This document shows, one piece after another, positions 46,772 to 59,215 of a DNA stretch of 64,000 nucleotides. Within the stretch, counting starts at the first letter, position 1. Every line of letters begins with the position of its first letter. Source of the stretch: Megalobrama amblycephala (lineage: Eukaryota; Chordata; Actinopteri; Cypriniformes; Xenocyprididae); NCBI RefSeq assembly GCF_018812025.1, contig NC_063045.1, positions 47,024,352 through 47,088,351 of the forward strand, given 5' to 3'. The notes under the pieces were generated by a model. It searched no databases and was not told where the DNA came from. It saw only the letters and a list, made by a program, of their open reading frames with translations. Position numbers and translations under genes: made by a program.

Positions 46772-47180
46772 ACCATTAATTTTATTCAGCAAGGATGCAT
46801 TAAATTGATTAAAAGTGACAGTAAAGACATTTATTAACTTACAAAAGTATTCTGTTTCAAATAAAAGATATTCTTTTGAACTTTCCATTCTTCATCAATA
46901 TTAAGCAGCACAACTGTTTTCAAAATTGATAATATAAATTAATACGTTTCTTAAGCACCAAATCAGCAAATTAGAATGATATCTGAGGGATCATGTGACA
47001 CTGAAGACTGGAATAATGGCTGCTGAAAATTCAGCTTTGCCACCACAAGAATAAAGTACATTTTAAAATGTACTAAAATAGAAAACATTTTAAATTGTAA
47101 TACTATTTCATAATATTACTGTTTTTATTGTATTTTTTGATCAAATAAATGCAGTCTTGGTTGAGCACATGTATATGACA
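46772..47180 (+). repeat. Family A copy, forward, near complete
   Basis: TTTTATTCAGCAAGGATGCA, AAAAGTGACAGTAAAGACAT, AGCAGCACAACTGTTTTCAA, GACACTGAAGACTGGAATAA and AATGCAGTCTTGGTTGAGC occur in order. Only the terminal repeats are missing. Confidence 0.9.
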
Positions 47181-49021
47181 AAACTGACTATGTGTCCTCC
47201 TCAGCAAGAAGTCTGTCAAGCTTTGGTCTAAAAGCAACAATTGTATGGTATCTACCCATATCAGGCACATAATAGCTTGTGAATCCAGTGTAGATGGCTG
47301 TAACAGAGACAGCTGAAAATAACTCCTTACAATCAGTGCAGGCCTTAACCTCAGCTAGATACATTTGACCTCACACTGCAAACTCTTCCTCCTACAGAGC
47401 GCTGAACTCAAGCCGAAGAGGAAAAAAAAAACAGATCTGATGGAACAAATAAGGCTCTACACGGCGCCATATAGCAGAGACAGAGTTTGTGTGTCCCTGA
47501 ATGACATCTCTTGAACTCTGATTGCAGTAGTTTTAAATGTCTCTTCTATAGCCCTCTTATCTACAAACTAATGACCTGCATTCACCAGCCATCCAAAAGC
47601 ACAAGCACTCCACTTGTAATAGACAGTTAGGCAAAGCACATAAATGCAAAAAGATCCCCTAGAAACAATCCCTTCAATATATAGAATAAAAGCAATCAAT
47701 TTACATTTGTAACTTGGAATACATAAATAGTTTTTGGTGTCCGTACTGCAGTTTGATGCACATAACACAAGATATGACATGGTGCAAATCCATTCTAACA
47801 ATTGTGTTTATTAAATCTAACATCATCTCTCCATGAAGTGTATTTAACTAAAATTAAATAAATGTAAACTAAATTTTCATTTTAATATAAATTAAACTAC
47901 TAAATAACAATACTGTTCTTTATTTCTTGCTGCATGTCAGGGGGAAAAAAAACTGACTGCATATCCCATTTGATCCACATCATTTGGGACTGAAAACACC
48001 AGTGAGAGCCAACAGGAGGTCAGGGATGAGTTCCAGAGCGCCAAAGCAGAGGTTCTGCTGACAGACAGACAGCCTGCAGGCAAGCGTGGCATGTTGTGAC
48101 ATGGTAGAAAAAAAATCACTTAAGAGATTTCAGTGGAGCAAACGCCCAAACAATGGAGTGGGGAATTGATGTGTGCCAAAATAAGCAAATACGGAAGAAA
48201 ACCGTGACAAGCAAATTGCATTAAGCTTGATTAGGATGATCAAGGAGGACAACAAAACAAAACAATTGTATACCCATATTCACAAGAGTTAAAGACTAGA
48301 TTTGATCTTCTATGGCAGATCAAGTTGGAAATGGACAAATGATGTTTGTTGTTAAGAGAGTGGAAAAAAATGCATACAATTCATTACTGGTAATAAGAAG
48401 CTGTGATATACTAGGTGTAAACATTTGTGATGAAGGAACTGGTAAAATAAAGTAAGGTGAATGCTGTATGTATTATAAAAAAAACAAAAAAAAACCTTAA
48501 TACATCCTATTACGATTCAGGCTCCTTTTATGTTCTCAGTCACACACGCATATCTCTAGTCACAACACTACATCACTTTTGTCATCTCAAATGACTCCAA
48601 AATGTTCCTCAGTTCTGCGATTCAATTAGCACATAAAACATCTTGCCAAGCCAAATCCTGCCATTAGAAACAAGGCTTCCTCATTACTCTCCCACCAAGC
48701 ACAAACTCACTGGGCCTCTAAACTGCTCCTCATGCATAATTCAGCAGCCACAAATATGGCATTTAGGCAGGATGGCTGTTATGCATCGAACAGCAAGGGT
48801 CGGGTACAAACAGGAGGCTAAATGCGAAACGCTAATTCAGAAAGGAGTCAGAGAAAATAGACAGAAATGCCAGCTAACATGTTCTCAGCAGTGGTTTTGG
48901 TGGAAGGGATTTTTTCTGTCCAAAAGAAGCTCCGGTGATGGCAGTAAGTAATTTTGTCCTTATTAAAATCATGTACATTTACAGGAGATGAAGAGTCCAG
49001 TATCAGTAGCCCAATCAAAGC
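47181..49021. other. Unique DNA; possible conserved element near 48,610-48,790
   Basis: The sub-interval around GCATAATTCAGCAGCCACAA is repeat-free and includes an octamer-like ATGCATAAT. A 102-codon plus-strand frame (48,643-48,951) starts inside it but has no domain resemblance. The remainder is AT-rich. Confidence 0.28.
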
Positions 49022-49076
49022 GGTTTTATTTTACATAGAGCGCCATGTTGAGATCACATGACCAGATGAATACTAC
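49022..49076. repeat. Dispersed repeat fragment (CATAGAGCG), second copy
   Basis: Matches the copy at 19,205; the family B element enters directly after its GAATACTAC. Confidence 0.7.
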
Positions 49077-49080
49077 TTAA

Positions 49081-49803
49081 AGGGTTAGTTCACCCAAAAA
49101 TGAAAATTCTGTCATCAATCACTCACCCTCATGTTGTTCCAAACCCAAACCCCTTCGTTCATCTTCAGAACACAAATTAAGATATTTTTGATAAAATCCG
49201 ATAGCTCACTGAGGCCTCCATTGACAGCAAGATGCTCAGAAAGGTACTAAAGTGATGGACGATTTCAAAACACTGCTTAATGAAGTTTTGAAGCTTTACC
49301 AATCTTTTGTTTTGAATCAGTGGTTCAAAGTCACGTGATTTCAGTAAACGAGGCTTCATTACGCCATAAGTGTTTTGAAACATTTCAAAATTTCAATGGT
49401 TCATGTGACTTTGGCAGTTTGATACAGGCTCCAAACCACTGATTCAAAACAAAAGATTCATAAAGCTTCAAAGCTTCATGAAGCAGTGTTTTGAAATCGC
49501 CCATCACGATATTGTTGAATAAAGTCGTTATTTAGTTTTTTTGGCGCACAAAAAGTATATTCGTCACTTCATAACATTAAGGTTGAACCACTGTAGTCAC
49601 ATGAACTGTTTTAAATATGTCTTTAGTACCTTTCTGGGCATTTGAAAGTGTTAATTATCAGGCTGTCAATGGAGGCCTCACCGAGCCATCGGATTTTATC
49701 AAAAATATCATAATTTGTGTTCCGAAGAAGTTTTTATGGGTGTGGGATGACATGAGGGTGAGTAATTAATGACAGAATTTTCATTTTTGGGTGAACTAAC
49801 CCT
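49081..49803. mobile_element. Family B TTAA element, near-complete palindrome
   Basis: AGGGTTAGTTCACCCAAAAA and its perfect inverted copy bound the element, with TTAA directly outside (49,077-49,080; 49,804-49,807). Arms continue through GAAAATTCTGTCAT, CTCACCCTCATG, AGATATTTTTGAT and GAGGCCTCCATTGACAG. An inner pair, CTTTTGTTTTGAATCAGTGG and its complement near 49,440, completes the hairpin. The best-preserved family B copy here. Confidence 0.97.
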
Positions 49804-49807
49804 TTAA

Positions 49808-51309
49808 GTTTGTCTATATTATTGGGCACCTTTTCTTCAAGGACTAGAATAGATTAATAATGGTTGACTACAAAAGTGGATTTCTACAATGCCAAGTACA
49901 AAGTGCAAATGAACTACGAGAGCCTTCTCTGTGAATACATGCCCTTGCATTGTCCTCCTGTGTCTGCAGACATTGGCTGGACTCACTCTTGACCCCAAAC
50001 ACTTCCGCTGACCAGCAAGCTGTTCCACACACTCCTAATCAGTCACTTCAGGGAAAACAAAAGAGACTCGGAATGGAATTACACATTCTCCTCATGTGCC
50101 AACAACAACAATGTAAACAATTACTTGGCATGTGTACGAGTTAGCTTAGCATTTACAGACTAAAGTTTAATTACCATGAAGGTGGCTTTTCAAGTGGGAG
50201 ATGGGGGGGATTTTGAGTCCTTGGCCACAAATTCTGCTTATTTCACTTCAGATCAAAATGTGTTTACACTGAGCAAAGAGAACAATCTGCATATACAGGT
50301 TTTGATTCTTAGGGAATTAATATTCCTCATTTTTAGGCTTATGAATTTGAACAAGCACTAATTGTAAGTATTAAACTTAAGAATGTAACTCTTCCCACAC
50401 CATTTCATGCACCATATAAGTACAAAAAAAAAACAATCAAACTGCAAATGTAAATTTAATGTCTGGGCTCCTTGATCACAATCATGCATTTTTCCAGTGA
50501 ATGCAGCCAACACAAACAGAAAAAAAAATACAATCTGGATCAGTACATCTAAATCTAAAATGTAATTAAAATGATAAAATTAAAATCATATATTCTAGGA
50601 TATCTATGGGGCAGGTGAAAATTTTTTTTCTTTCTTTAGGCTTTTATAAAATTAGACACTGACACACACAGAAATGAGATTCACGATTTAACACCACTTT
50701 GAGGAACGCAAACTCTGGTTTGAAGATCTTGATGAATAGCTACAGGATATAAAATCAAGCCAAACAGCGTCCCTGCATATGGCATGTAGGGGGAAAAAAC
50801 AGCTCTATCTCAGCCAACAACAACATACAACCCAAAAGAAGGAAATTACAATATGGGACATTCATTATACAAAACAGGGTGCCTTTTGTGTCCCTCATAT
50901 GAATAGCTGTGAAAAATTACTTTATAAATGAATAACCAATGCCAACTTTTACTATGTAGACATTACTATCTAAACACATCAACAAAAATTCAGTAACGTT
51001 ATTTTTAAGTTTTTTACCTTTTCTTCTTAAGAGTTTGCCTTTTATCTTTTTTGTCTTTTTCTCCAACTTTTCCTTTCTGTGTTAGCATACATGCACATTT
51101 TGAAAATAAAATATGCAAGTAAAAGCTATCATTTTGTCATTAATCCATATTTATATTTTAGATTTTTATTGATGAATGACGATGTATTATTAAAAATTCT
51201 AGGTTGTTACTAATGAGTACTGTTAAGCATATTTCCTCTTTTAAAAGCAATAAACACGTCCATAAATAATAAAGAACTGTCATTATTACAGCATCTATTG
51301 AAGAAGTGA
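49808..51309. other. Unique AT-rich non-coding DNA
   Basis: No repeat ends recognised. Short A runs at 50,426 and 50,520. Confidence 0.4.
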
Positions 51310-51620
51310 ACTCGAGTCCAATTCTGTGTCCGTTAAAAAATGTGTAGTGTAGTGTGTAGTATTAATGAAATTTGGTTGCACTACATCCGCCATGTTGTCA
51401 CTGTCATGTGACCTACGGCGTCAGTTGCGTTCATTTCCTTCGCAAATCCTCGTGGGATAGTAAAATGACCATCAAAAGCACACTTCAGGATCTCACAGGA
51501 AGTAGTCGGTCATCCGGGTACTTTTCATCAGTTTTATCAATACTATGAATTTGGATATACTACTCAGCTCACATACTGTTTTTCACCTACTATATAGCAC
51601 GGAAGCAGGCATATTCAGAT
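51310..51620. repeat. Dispersed repeat (GGATATACTAC family)
   Basis: Contains ACATCCGCCATGTTGTCA, GTCGGTCATCCGGGTACTTT and GAATTTGGATATACTACTC. The last recurs inverted at 55,185-55,215 as TACTACATCCAAATTTGCAT, so at least two copies are present. CpG words and lack of frame point to an old repeat. Confidence 0.55.
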
Positions 51621-52744
51621 GCAGCTAAAGTCTCATTTTGTCAGTAGGGGACAATATTAAAATGTCAACCTTTTTACCATGATTTTGTACAGTAAAAAAC
51701 TGATTATTAAAATTGAAATTCTGTAGAAATACCAATATTGAATTCTCTAAGAAGCACAGTCATGAGTACAAGGCTTTGTAATGCCAAATTAAACTCTAAA
51801 ACTGTCAACCCTGTTACTTTTCTGAAGTCTCGACATATCAAAATTTATTACACACATTTTTTCTCTAATTGAATGATTAAAGTCAACAATTTCTAATATT
51901 TAGTACTTTACAAATCACCTTATCAAACTGTCTCATGGGTGCCTTTTTCGTAGAATGAACAACTTGAAGGACATTTAAGCATGTTGGAGATAAGAAAAGG
52001 AGTGAGAAAAAAAAGAGAGCGATCTCCCCTCCCCTCACCTCCACTTGTCCTGTCTCGACCTTACTTTGTCTCGCATGAAGAAAGATCGAGTTGCTTTTGG
52101 GTGTGTGCGTGTGAATCAGAGGATGAAACATTTGAGAGGAAGGGTATAAGAAGAGAAAGAGGGCTCTGACACTGTCTCTGACACAAACCTGCTTTGGAAA
52201 TGCAATGAGATCACTTGCTGCCAGATGTTGGCAGGCAGAGAGCCAGAAGTTTTAACTTCATCCAGGTCTCTGTGAGCCTTCAACCCCTCACAACCCTGCT
52301 GTCGACAACCAAAGACAGGAGCGAGCAAATCAACGGAGGGCTGATTCAGTGTTTGCTCTTCACCGATGCCATTTTCAATTCAGCTTTCGCAAACATTTTA
52401 CTTTTGTTCTATTCCTCTACACAAGAGAACAGAGATAAAGAATGAGTGGTGTCCCACCAGATACTAACTCACAGACATGCTAGATGTATTGTTATAAACC
52501 TATTCAGGCAAGCCAGTTATATTTGAATAAAAATGTAATTTGCCTAAGCATTAGCAGTGTGAGTAGCATTGAGGAGCATATCTACTCTTTGCAGACTAGC
52601 GTTTTTACCGCTAGAAGCATATAGAATAGACTTCGGGCTACACTTAACACCGCTATTTGATACATTATTTACGTCTACACAAGAGCAGAGAGCTGAGCGA
52701 ATGCTCTCTGAGCGTGTCTCCGTAAAGGCAAGCATTACTTATAG
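51621..52744. other. Unique non-coding DNA
   Basis: A purine-rich patch lies at 51,990-52,015. Frames on opposite strands overlap at 51,883-52,760; none has domain resemblance. Confidence 0.4.
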
Positions 52745-53636
52745 GGTACAACGGGGATAAAGGCGCCGCGGGCAAAAAGTACCTTTGATTTTATTTTCCT
52801 CTAAACCACTAGATGGCACAAAAACTTGCCGCAGCACTTTCCTAAATATCCGCTTTTCAGAATGCACGTGCAAATTTGTCTGATCCTTGATGCGATCGCG
52901 TGCAGCAACGCAAAGTTGATTCTGAGGTAGTTTGATCTAATATTTGATGTTTTTTAAAATGTTGTTGATTTAAGTAGCAAATGAGAATCGATTAAATTAA
53001 TGTTTGTATTTTCAGACAAAGGTCTTCTTAATGATTTTCAGTTTTGTTCAAGGTAATTCAAGCAATAATTTTTCAATAACGGAATATGTAAAAGTATGGT
53101 ATTTGGGGTAAAATGCACCCCTGCTGTTGGGGCAAAAGGCACAATAATTAACATGATAATGAATAGCTGGCTAACTTTTCCATTTGTTGATATGACATGG
53201 TTAGAGTGAGATGACAAATATCATATATCAAACTGGGTATGCATCTTAGAGATAATACCCATATTTAATGAAACAACCAAAATATTATATTTATTATATC
53301 ATAAAATATAATTTGTTGTTACTACTGTAAATCTATATTAAATATTATGGGATCTCCTTCAATGCTTTCATAATTTTACTTTTTAAAGTAATTTTGTTTC
53401 TGTAAAATATATTTTTATATTAACATAGGCCTATTTTAATGACAGTATATTTATTGAACAAAAAATAATTATTTTATTTATCAAAATAAACAAAAAACAG
53501 TACAAACTTTGCTAATTAGTGATTCTTTAACAAGTATTAACCTAGACATTATTAAAACCTATTATTTTAGCTAAAATATTTGTATCAATACTGAGTGCCT
53601 TTTACCCCATGCTGGGGAGCCTTTTATCCCATGTGT
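52745..53636. mobile_element. Element with GGGATAAAGGC terminal repeats
   Basis: The left CGGGGATAAAGGCGCCGCGG and the inverted right ATGGGATAAAAGGCTCCCCA are related. Internal echoes GGGGTAAAATGCACCCC and GGGGCAAAAGGCAC (53,106-53,150) and GGGGTAAAAGGCACTC (inverted) lie near the ends. The body is AT-rich without transposase. Confidence 0.6.
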
Positions 53637-53926
53637 GTTCATCACCTCATACATTTATAAGATTTATAAACTTAAACAAAATTAACCACTTTTATGATTT
53701 ATTTTCACACAAAATCTGTTGCTTTATCAATGTTCAATACAAACATATATATATTTTTCCTGCAATCATACACTTTGAGAGTAGTGAAAAGCTTACTAGC
53801 CTTTACTGTGTACATTTATATCCAATTTTACAACTCTGTCACCATGACAACAGAACCCTTAAACTCTCAAATGACTGTAAAACTGATAAAACTTAAAGCT
53901 TTCTTTAATTTTAAGCTTAATATTTC
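53637..53926. other. AT-rich non-coding DNA
   Basis: No feature recognised; overlapping frames here run through AT-rich sequence. Confidence 0.35.
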
Positions 53927-54110
53927 TGCTTTTAAATCCTCAAAAAAAAAAAATTATAATTGGCCCCACTTTCTTAAGTGCTTGACCGTAACCTTGATTT
54001 CTTTTTTTTCTTTTTTTTTAAGAAAACAAGTGGTAATCAACCTAATGTCACTAATGCTGTCAAATGAGCTTAACTTGTATTAAACTTCCTTTTACTTCTA
54101 TTAAATTTCA
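53927..54110 (+). repeat. Dispersed repeat pair member 1
   Basis: TGCTTTTAAATCCTCAAAAA, CTTGATTTC plus T run, TTTTAAGAAAACAAG, GCTGTCAAATGAGCTTAACT and TTAAACTTCC appear in the same order as at 59,028-59,215, so both belong to one family of unknown type. Confidence 0.75.
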
Positions 54111-54315
54111 GTATACAGCAACTGAAGTTTTCTTTTTAGAAGCACAGGTTGTTAACAGACACAACAGCAGCCAGTGATACCAATACACACCATTTAATTT
54201 CAAAACTGTTAACATCTTAAACGTTTTTGTCCTTTTTAATTAAAAGCTACGAAGGCATCAGTGCATATCAGTGAACAGATGTTGGGAGAGTTTGGAGGGA
54301 GTGCTGAGTGCTGAC
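54111..54315. other. Non-coding DNA
   Basis: Nothing recognised. Confidence 0.35.
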
Positions 54316-54319
54316 TCTT

Positions 54320-54366
<47 letters not shown>
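54316..54366. repeat. (CT)n(CA)n compound microsatellite
   Basis: A CT run changes directly into a CA run, together about 50 bases. Confidence 0.95.
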
Positions 54367-54368
<2 letters not shown>

Positions 54369-55150
54369 GCACTATCCCCTTTGCACACCCTCACAGGGTC
54401 ATTAATGATATTCTTGCCACACCATTTAAACATGAGAGCAAACATTTACTGTGGTTAACAGCTCTCTTGCAACACCCCAGCTATTACCACAGCTGCTGCT
54501 GCTTTAAAGTGTGTGTGTCATGGCACCTGGAAATAACCATAAAACGATGATTTACATATGTTTGTCTGTATGTACGAGCCAATATGCATGCGTGTGTAGG
54601 GCGTCCCACCTGGATGTGTCGATGGCAAAATGACATGCAGCTGTTGCTCCGATACTTGCGCCAGCACTGGATTAAAGCTCTTACAACAATTAACCTTTGT
54701 CACACCTGTACTTGTCACACCATTTAACAAATTACCTGTCACAACCAAGCACATCTTTTTTTTCGGTTTTCCTTTAACAAGTACACAGCGTTATTTTCTT
54801 TTTGAAATGCCTCTAAAGATCAAATAAATGTCAGGTCATGGCTAATATCATCAGTGATTGGATGATTGCTTTTAATGGAGCCAAAATGAGAGAAAACACG
54901 TTCGAACAACACTGCTAATTAATGAGCCATTTCGAACTATTTTAATCATGCAGTAAGCAGACAACTCCTGCTGGGCACCCATAGATTATTCAGTATTGAT
55001 GTTCGCTTGAGTTTAATTGTAGTTTATTTGTATAAACCTGTGCATTAGTTTTAGACAATATAAGGAGTTCTGGGTCTACAAACAATACTCTCAACAATCT
55101 ATTTTAAAATTTGAGAAAAGTTTGTGAAAAGTTTTTCACATCAGTGCCAC
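54367..55150. other. Unique non-coding DNA
   Basis: No repeats or exon; the three TTTGTCACACCT/CTTGTCACACCA/CTGTCACAACC words at 54,695-54,745 form a loose tandem motif. Confidence 0.35.
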
Positions 55151-55238
55151 ATGGTGATGACTTTGAATTTGATTCAGAATTTGACATGTATACTACATCC
55201 AAATTTGCATACTATTTATTGTAAATATCATTAGAGAT

Positions 55239-55846
55239 TAGGGCTGCATGATGTATCGCACGATACGAAAAATAACATTGAGAATGCTCTTAAATGCAAT
55301 TCTTAGTGCAATTATGAAATCGTAAAGGCTGTAATTGTTTTTTTTATGCGCAGCTTGTCAATGAACTATGGCTCCAAATGCTAATCCATCTGAAAGCTGA
55401 GTTTGAGTCACTTATAATGTACATTTGAAAAAGCAACACGCTTCAAACATCTTTTCTGACATGAGAAGCATTTATTGACATCCTGTCCATCAAAAGACGT
55501 TTTTACTTCAAACTCACGTGATGTGGCTTCTTACACAGAATAAGGCAGTTGTGTGTTTAATAGTCATGTTTAATCAATCAAAGCGTTTCAATCTTCTGTT
55601 TATTCAGCTACAGCAATTGTATGATGCCCATAGGGATTTCCTGGAATGACGCATGTTATCTACTTCTGCGGCAGGACATATTTGAAGTTTCTGCGTGAGA
55701 GCGCCCTCTGGCTTTCAGATGGGGAAGCATTTACTACTGATCACAGAGCCGTACAGCTCTGACAAGCTGCGCATAAAATACTCACAGCCTTTGCCAAATC
55801 GCGTGTGATAATTTTGTGATAAATCGCGATATATTGTGCAGCCCTA
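55239..55846. mobile_element. hAT-like element (GGGCTGCATGAT) with perfect duplication
   Basis: The left end TAGGGCTGCATGATGTATCG and inverted right end TAGGGCTGCACAATATATCG are related. The octamer TTAGAGAT lies on both sides (55,231-55,238; 55,847-55,854). Inner arms share GCGCAGCTTGTC and GATCAC/GTGATC blocks, making a loose palindrome. Same end family as 20,645 but more diverged, so older. Confidence 0.94.
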
Positions 55847-55945
55847 TTAGAGATTAGACGTTACATGCTCTATATCATATTATGTTAAAATAACAAATCA
55901 ACAGTGCCTAGATACTGTAACATACTTTTTTTTCAGCATCTTTAA

Positions 55946-56747
55946 AGGTGCTAAAGAGGATGTTTTGTTTTATACATTTTTGCAATATTACTTGAAACTG
56001 TCTTTACTAACTGATAAAAGACTATTTATTAGGTGCACTGAAAGTAATAATATTAATATACATCATCTGTGCATGAGGTAGGACCTTAAAAACATCAGCC
56101 AATCGTGTAAACGATTGGCCCTCTGGCTTGTCAATCACTGCCATGACGTTCCTTGTGAGAGACGTGCGTGGATTGGCTGTCTGGCTTGTCAATCACTGAC
56201 ATGACGATCCATGTGAGAGACGCGCGGCTGCGCGCTCCAGTAACTTTCCACACTCCACAGGCGCTGCATGCAATGTTTTTGTCAGGAGACAGGAGTAACA
56301 ACTGCAGATTATGAGTCACCTGCGGTGAGTCCGACATAATGAATCCACGGCTTTAAGTCACGCACACACTTAACGATTGTTAGGCCGATTATGAATGTAA
56401 ATTGATACTTATGACTGATCGTGCTCAAACGCGTCCAGTCAGAGCCAGTTGCTTTCAGTCTGCGATTACAGTCGGTGTTCAAATTCCATGTGAAAGTATA
56501 TAAATCTGCTTCAGGAGCAGGAAACAATCGCTGTATGTTGAGCATAGTCAGAATGTTTTAGCTAGTCGTTAAATGTGTGCCCGGCTTAATAACACAGCGA
56601 ATGCCGGTGGTAAACACTCGTGTTCCAATACTCGTGCACAAGTTTTGGGAGGCGTTCCCTCTAAATGAGCTGTGAAGGAGGGGGGTTGTTCTTACCCATG
56701 CGCTCATTTCAAAAACTCAGTTGACAAAAAGAACCTCTTTAGCACCT
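55946..56747. mobile_element. TTAA element with GGTGCTAAAGAGG ends
   Basis: The left end AGGTGCTAAAGAGGATGTTT and inverted right end AGGTGCTAAAGAGGTTCTTT are flanked by TTAA (55,942-55,945; 56,748-56,751). The interior is GC-richer and contains a 58-base tandem duplication. Minus-strand frames at 56,131-56,545 have no domain resemblance. Confidence 0.9.
56113..56228. repeat. 58-bp tandem duplication inside the TTAA element
   Basis: Two head-to-tail units each start GATTGG and contain CTGGCTTGTCAATCACTG and TGTGAGAGACG; they differ at about seven positions. Confidence 0.92.
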
Positions 56748-56751
56748 TTAA

Positions 56752-58189
56752 AGTGCGCATCCATTTATGCTACTTGGGATGATTGTTGTTTTTTTTTTCA
56801 CAAACTGTCACAGAATTTTTTAAATGTATAAACCAATCAATGATTAATTTCAAAAGACAATAGTTAATCATTAGCGTTAGGAATTTGGATGATCTCTAAC
56901 CCTACACAAAGTGGTACTATCAAGACACAATTTTACAACGTGAAACGTGACAGTAATACTACAACGTAATGCTATGCCTATCCACCTTATTTTTAACATA
57001 AGAGAGCGTGCAGCCATTTTTCACTTGAATGAGGCTTTTGGTATCATACACTTTCAGTTATTTTAGCTGTATAAACAGACCGTTATGCTGCTTGACATTG
57101 CAAATGTATTGCAAATTGATATTGCCATTTATCAACATATTATTTTAATTTATTATCATAATCATGAACACATTGGTTTGTAGTGCAAACAGTTTTACTG
57201 TTTACAGCACTTTATTCAATTACTTATTTACCAACAGTATAGCAGCTGACGAATTGAAAGTCTCAAATATTCACAAAAAATAGCTTTCGTCTGCATTGGA
57301 AAAAAAAGGTGGTTACTAATGTTTAAAAATTTTTTAGGCCTATATATAATGTATAAGATTTTACCATCACTAGCACAGTAATCAGGGCACAGCCTTACAG
57401 TAATTCAACATATATCTAATCTTCAATTGCTCTCAGCACGTTTTGTATCTTTAATAAATGATCTTTTGCACTGCAGCTTTACTTTCAATCCCATATCATG
57501 CATTAATAACCCTACAACTTCAAAAGTATTGCTACACATTTGACTAATGATCCAAATCGTGATCCAAAAGGGACGCTATCTAAGTAGGAGTCTAAAGGAA
57601 CGTAGAAGCGTAACTACAGCTTGATCCATCAGCTGCATTTAGCATGCCTTGGAGTGACAGGACGGTATATTTGATGTGTCAGTCATGGCTCCTACAGCAC
57701 TGTATTAATGCATATCACACATCATATTCTGACAGATTCAAATGAGGTCTAAATGAGTATCGGCTGTCACTGCCATGAGTAGATATAAGCACTGTTAGGA
57801 AGGAAATTAATTGATGGCTTAAAAACATATGCAAATGCATAGAAATTTTCAGAGCATGCCTTGAAGAAAATCACCAGCAATTTTTGACACTAAAGAAATT
57901 AGTGTTTTTATGCATTTTACAAGTGTTCTTTCTTTATTCCGACATACTTATTGACAGACCTGGTATGTGTGTTTTTTATCTAGGCACACATGCAATATCA
58001 ATAGATTCAGTGCAACAATATTCTTCTCAATGAAGAGTGTAATCAATTTCTCTATCTGTCTCTTTCTCTCCATCTTTTGATTTGTTTCAAACAGCAAAGA
58101 GACATCTACAGCTCAGAAAATCTATATAGCCTGTTGCAATTCTGCCAAGACATTTCTGTCACAGTGCTTTTGACATGATTACATCACAA
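56752..58189. other. AT-rich unique non-coding DNA
   Basis: No repeats or supported exon recognised. Confidence 0.4.
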
Positions 58190-58199
58190 TAGACCGAAT

Positions 58200-58666
58200 A
58201 AACACTTTATGCATTTCCGCCAGACTGCCTTTTTGTAAATTGGAAAGGGAAGGTGTAAGACGTAACGTAAGCTTTTTGAACTGCACAAGTTTTACACTTT
58301 ATTCATACGTTGAATACTGAAGGCAGTCTGGCGGAAGCTAGATATTTTACTTCATAACTTATTAATATGATTTTTTTTTTTTTTTTTTACACAAGCGCAT
58401 TGCTTCGCTTCAGAAGGCCTTTATTAACCCCCTGGAGCCGTGTGGAGTATGTTTATGATGGATGGATGTAGATGGAAGCACTTTCTTCAGCTCATACTTG
58501 TGACCCCTGTTCACTGCCATTATAAAGCTCGGATGCGGCAGGATATTTATTCAAATATCTCTGATTGAGTTCATGAGAAAGAAGAAAGTCATATACACCT
58601 AGGATGGCTTGAGGGTGAGTAAAGCTTGGGCTAATTTTCATTTGAAAGTGAACTAATCATTTAAGA
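58200..58666. mobile_element. Family B fragment, right-hand side
   Basis: CCGCCAGACTGCC, CATTGCTTCGCTTCAGAAGG, TATTTATTCAAATATCTCTG, CACCTAGGATGGCTTGAGGG and AAGTGAACTAATCATTTAA match the right part of the element at 31,718. TTAA lies at the right limit; the left end is missing. CAGTCTGGCGGAAGC near 58,325 is the inverted partner of CCGCCAGACTG. Confidence 0.88.
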
Positions 58667-59027
58667 CCTAACCGAATGTGTTTATGTAAACCTTATGTGT
58701 ATTTTAAGAGCAATGACAGGCTTTTAGTGCGCATGCGCTTCGTGTGTACATTCTCATAAAAGCGCATGTCAGAACAGCAAGCGATTAAAATGTTTAAATA
58801 CTAAACAAACTTTTGTGATTGTGAATAACTGCAATGTCATGTGAGCGTAACCCTACCTATGCGATAACATAATGTAAATGTACGTCGTCACGTAGTTCAA
58901 TAATAGTATGATCAACTGATATAATGTGCACTGTAGCATGATACTACTATGTTTCTTCAAAAGCAGATCATGGAGACATTTTAATCATCCACGATCGAAA
59001 ATCGTGATATCGCACACCCTTAGCTCA
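58667..59027. other. Non-coding DNA with a hAT-like end fragment
   Basis: CGATCGAAAATCGTGATATC at 58,993 followed by GCACACCCTTA resembles the edge of a hAT-like element; nothing else recognised. Confidence 0.35.
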
Positions 59028-59215
59028 CTGCTTTTAAATCCTACAAAAATTTGCCCCCTTTACTTCCACTGTAAGAGTCCTATTGTAATATTGATTTTTT
59101 TTTTTTTAAGAAAAAAGACAAGATGTAATAGGGTTTTTTTTTTTTTTGTAACCGACATTATATTAAAAAAAGCTGTCAACTGACCTTAACTTGAGCTAAA
59201 CATGGAATAATCTTT
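59028..59215 (+). repeat. Dispersed repeat pair member 2
   Basis: Same order of blocks as 53,927-54,110, with longer T runs at about 59,095 and 59,134. Confidence 0.75.

Noticed and set aside
53694..54083. 129-codon plus-strand frame
   Set aside because: Runs through AT-rich DNA and a dispersed repeat; Lys/Asn/Phe-rich composition as expected by chance.
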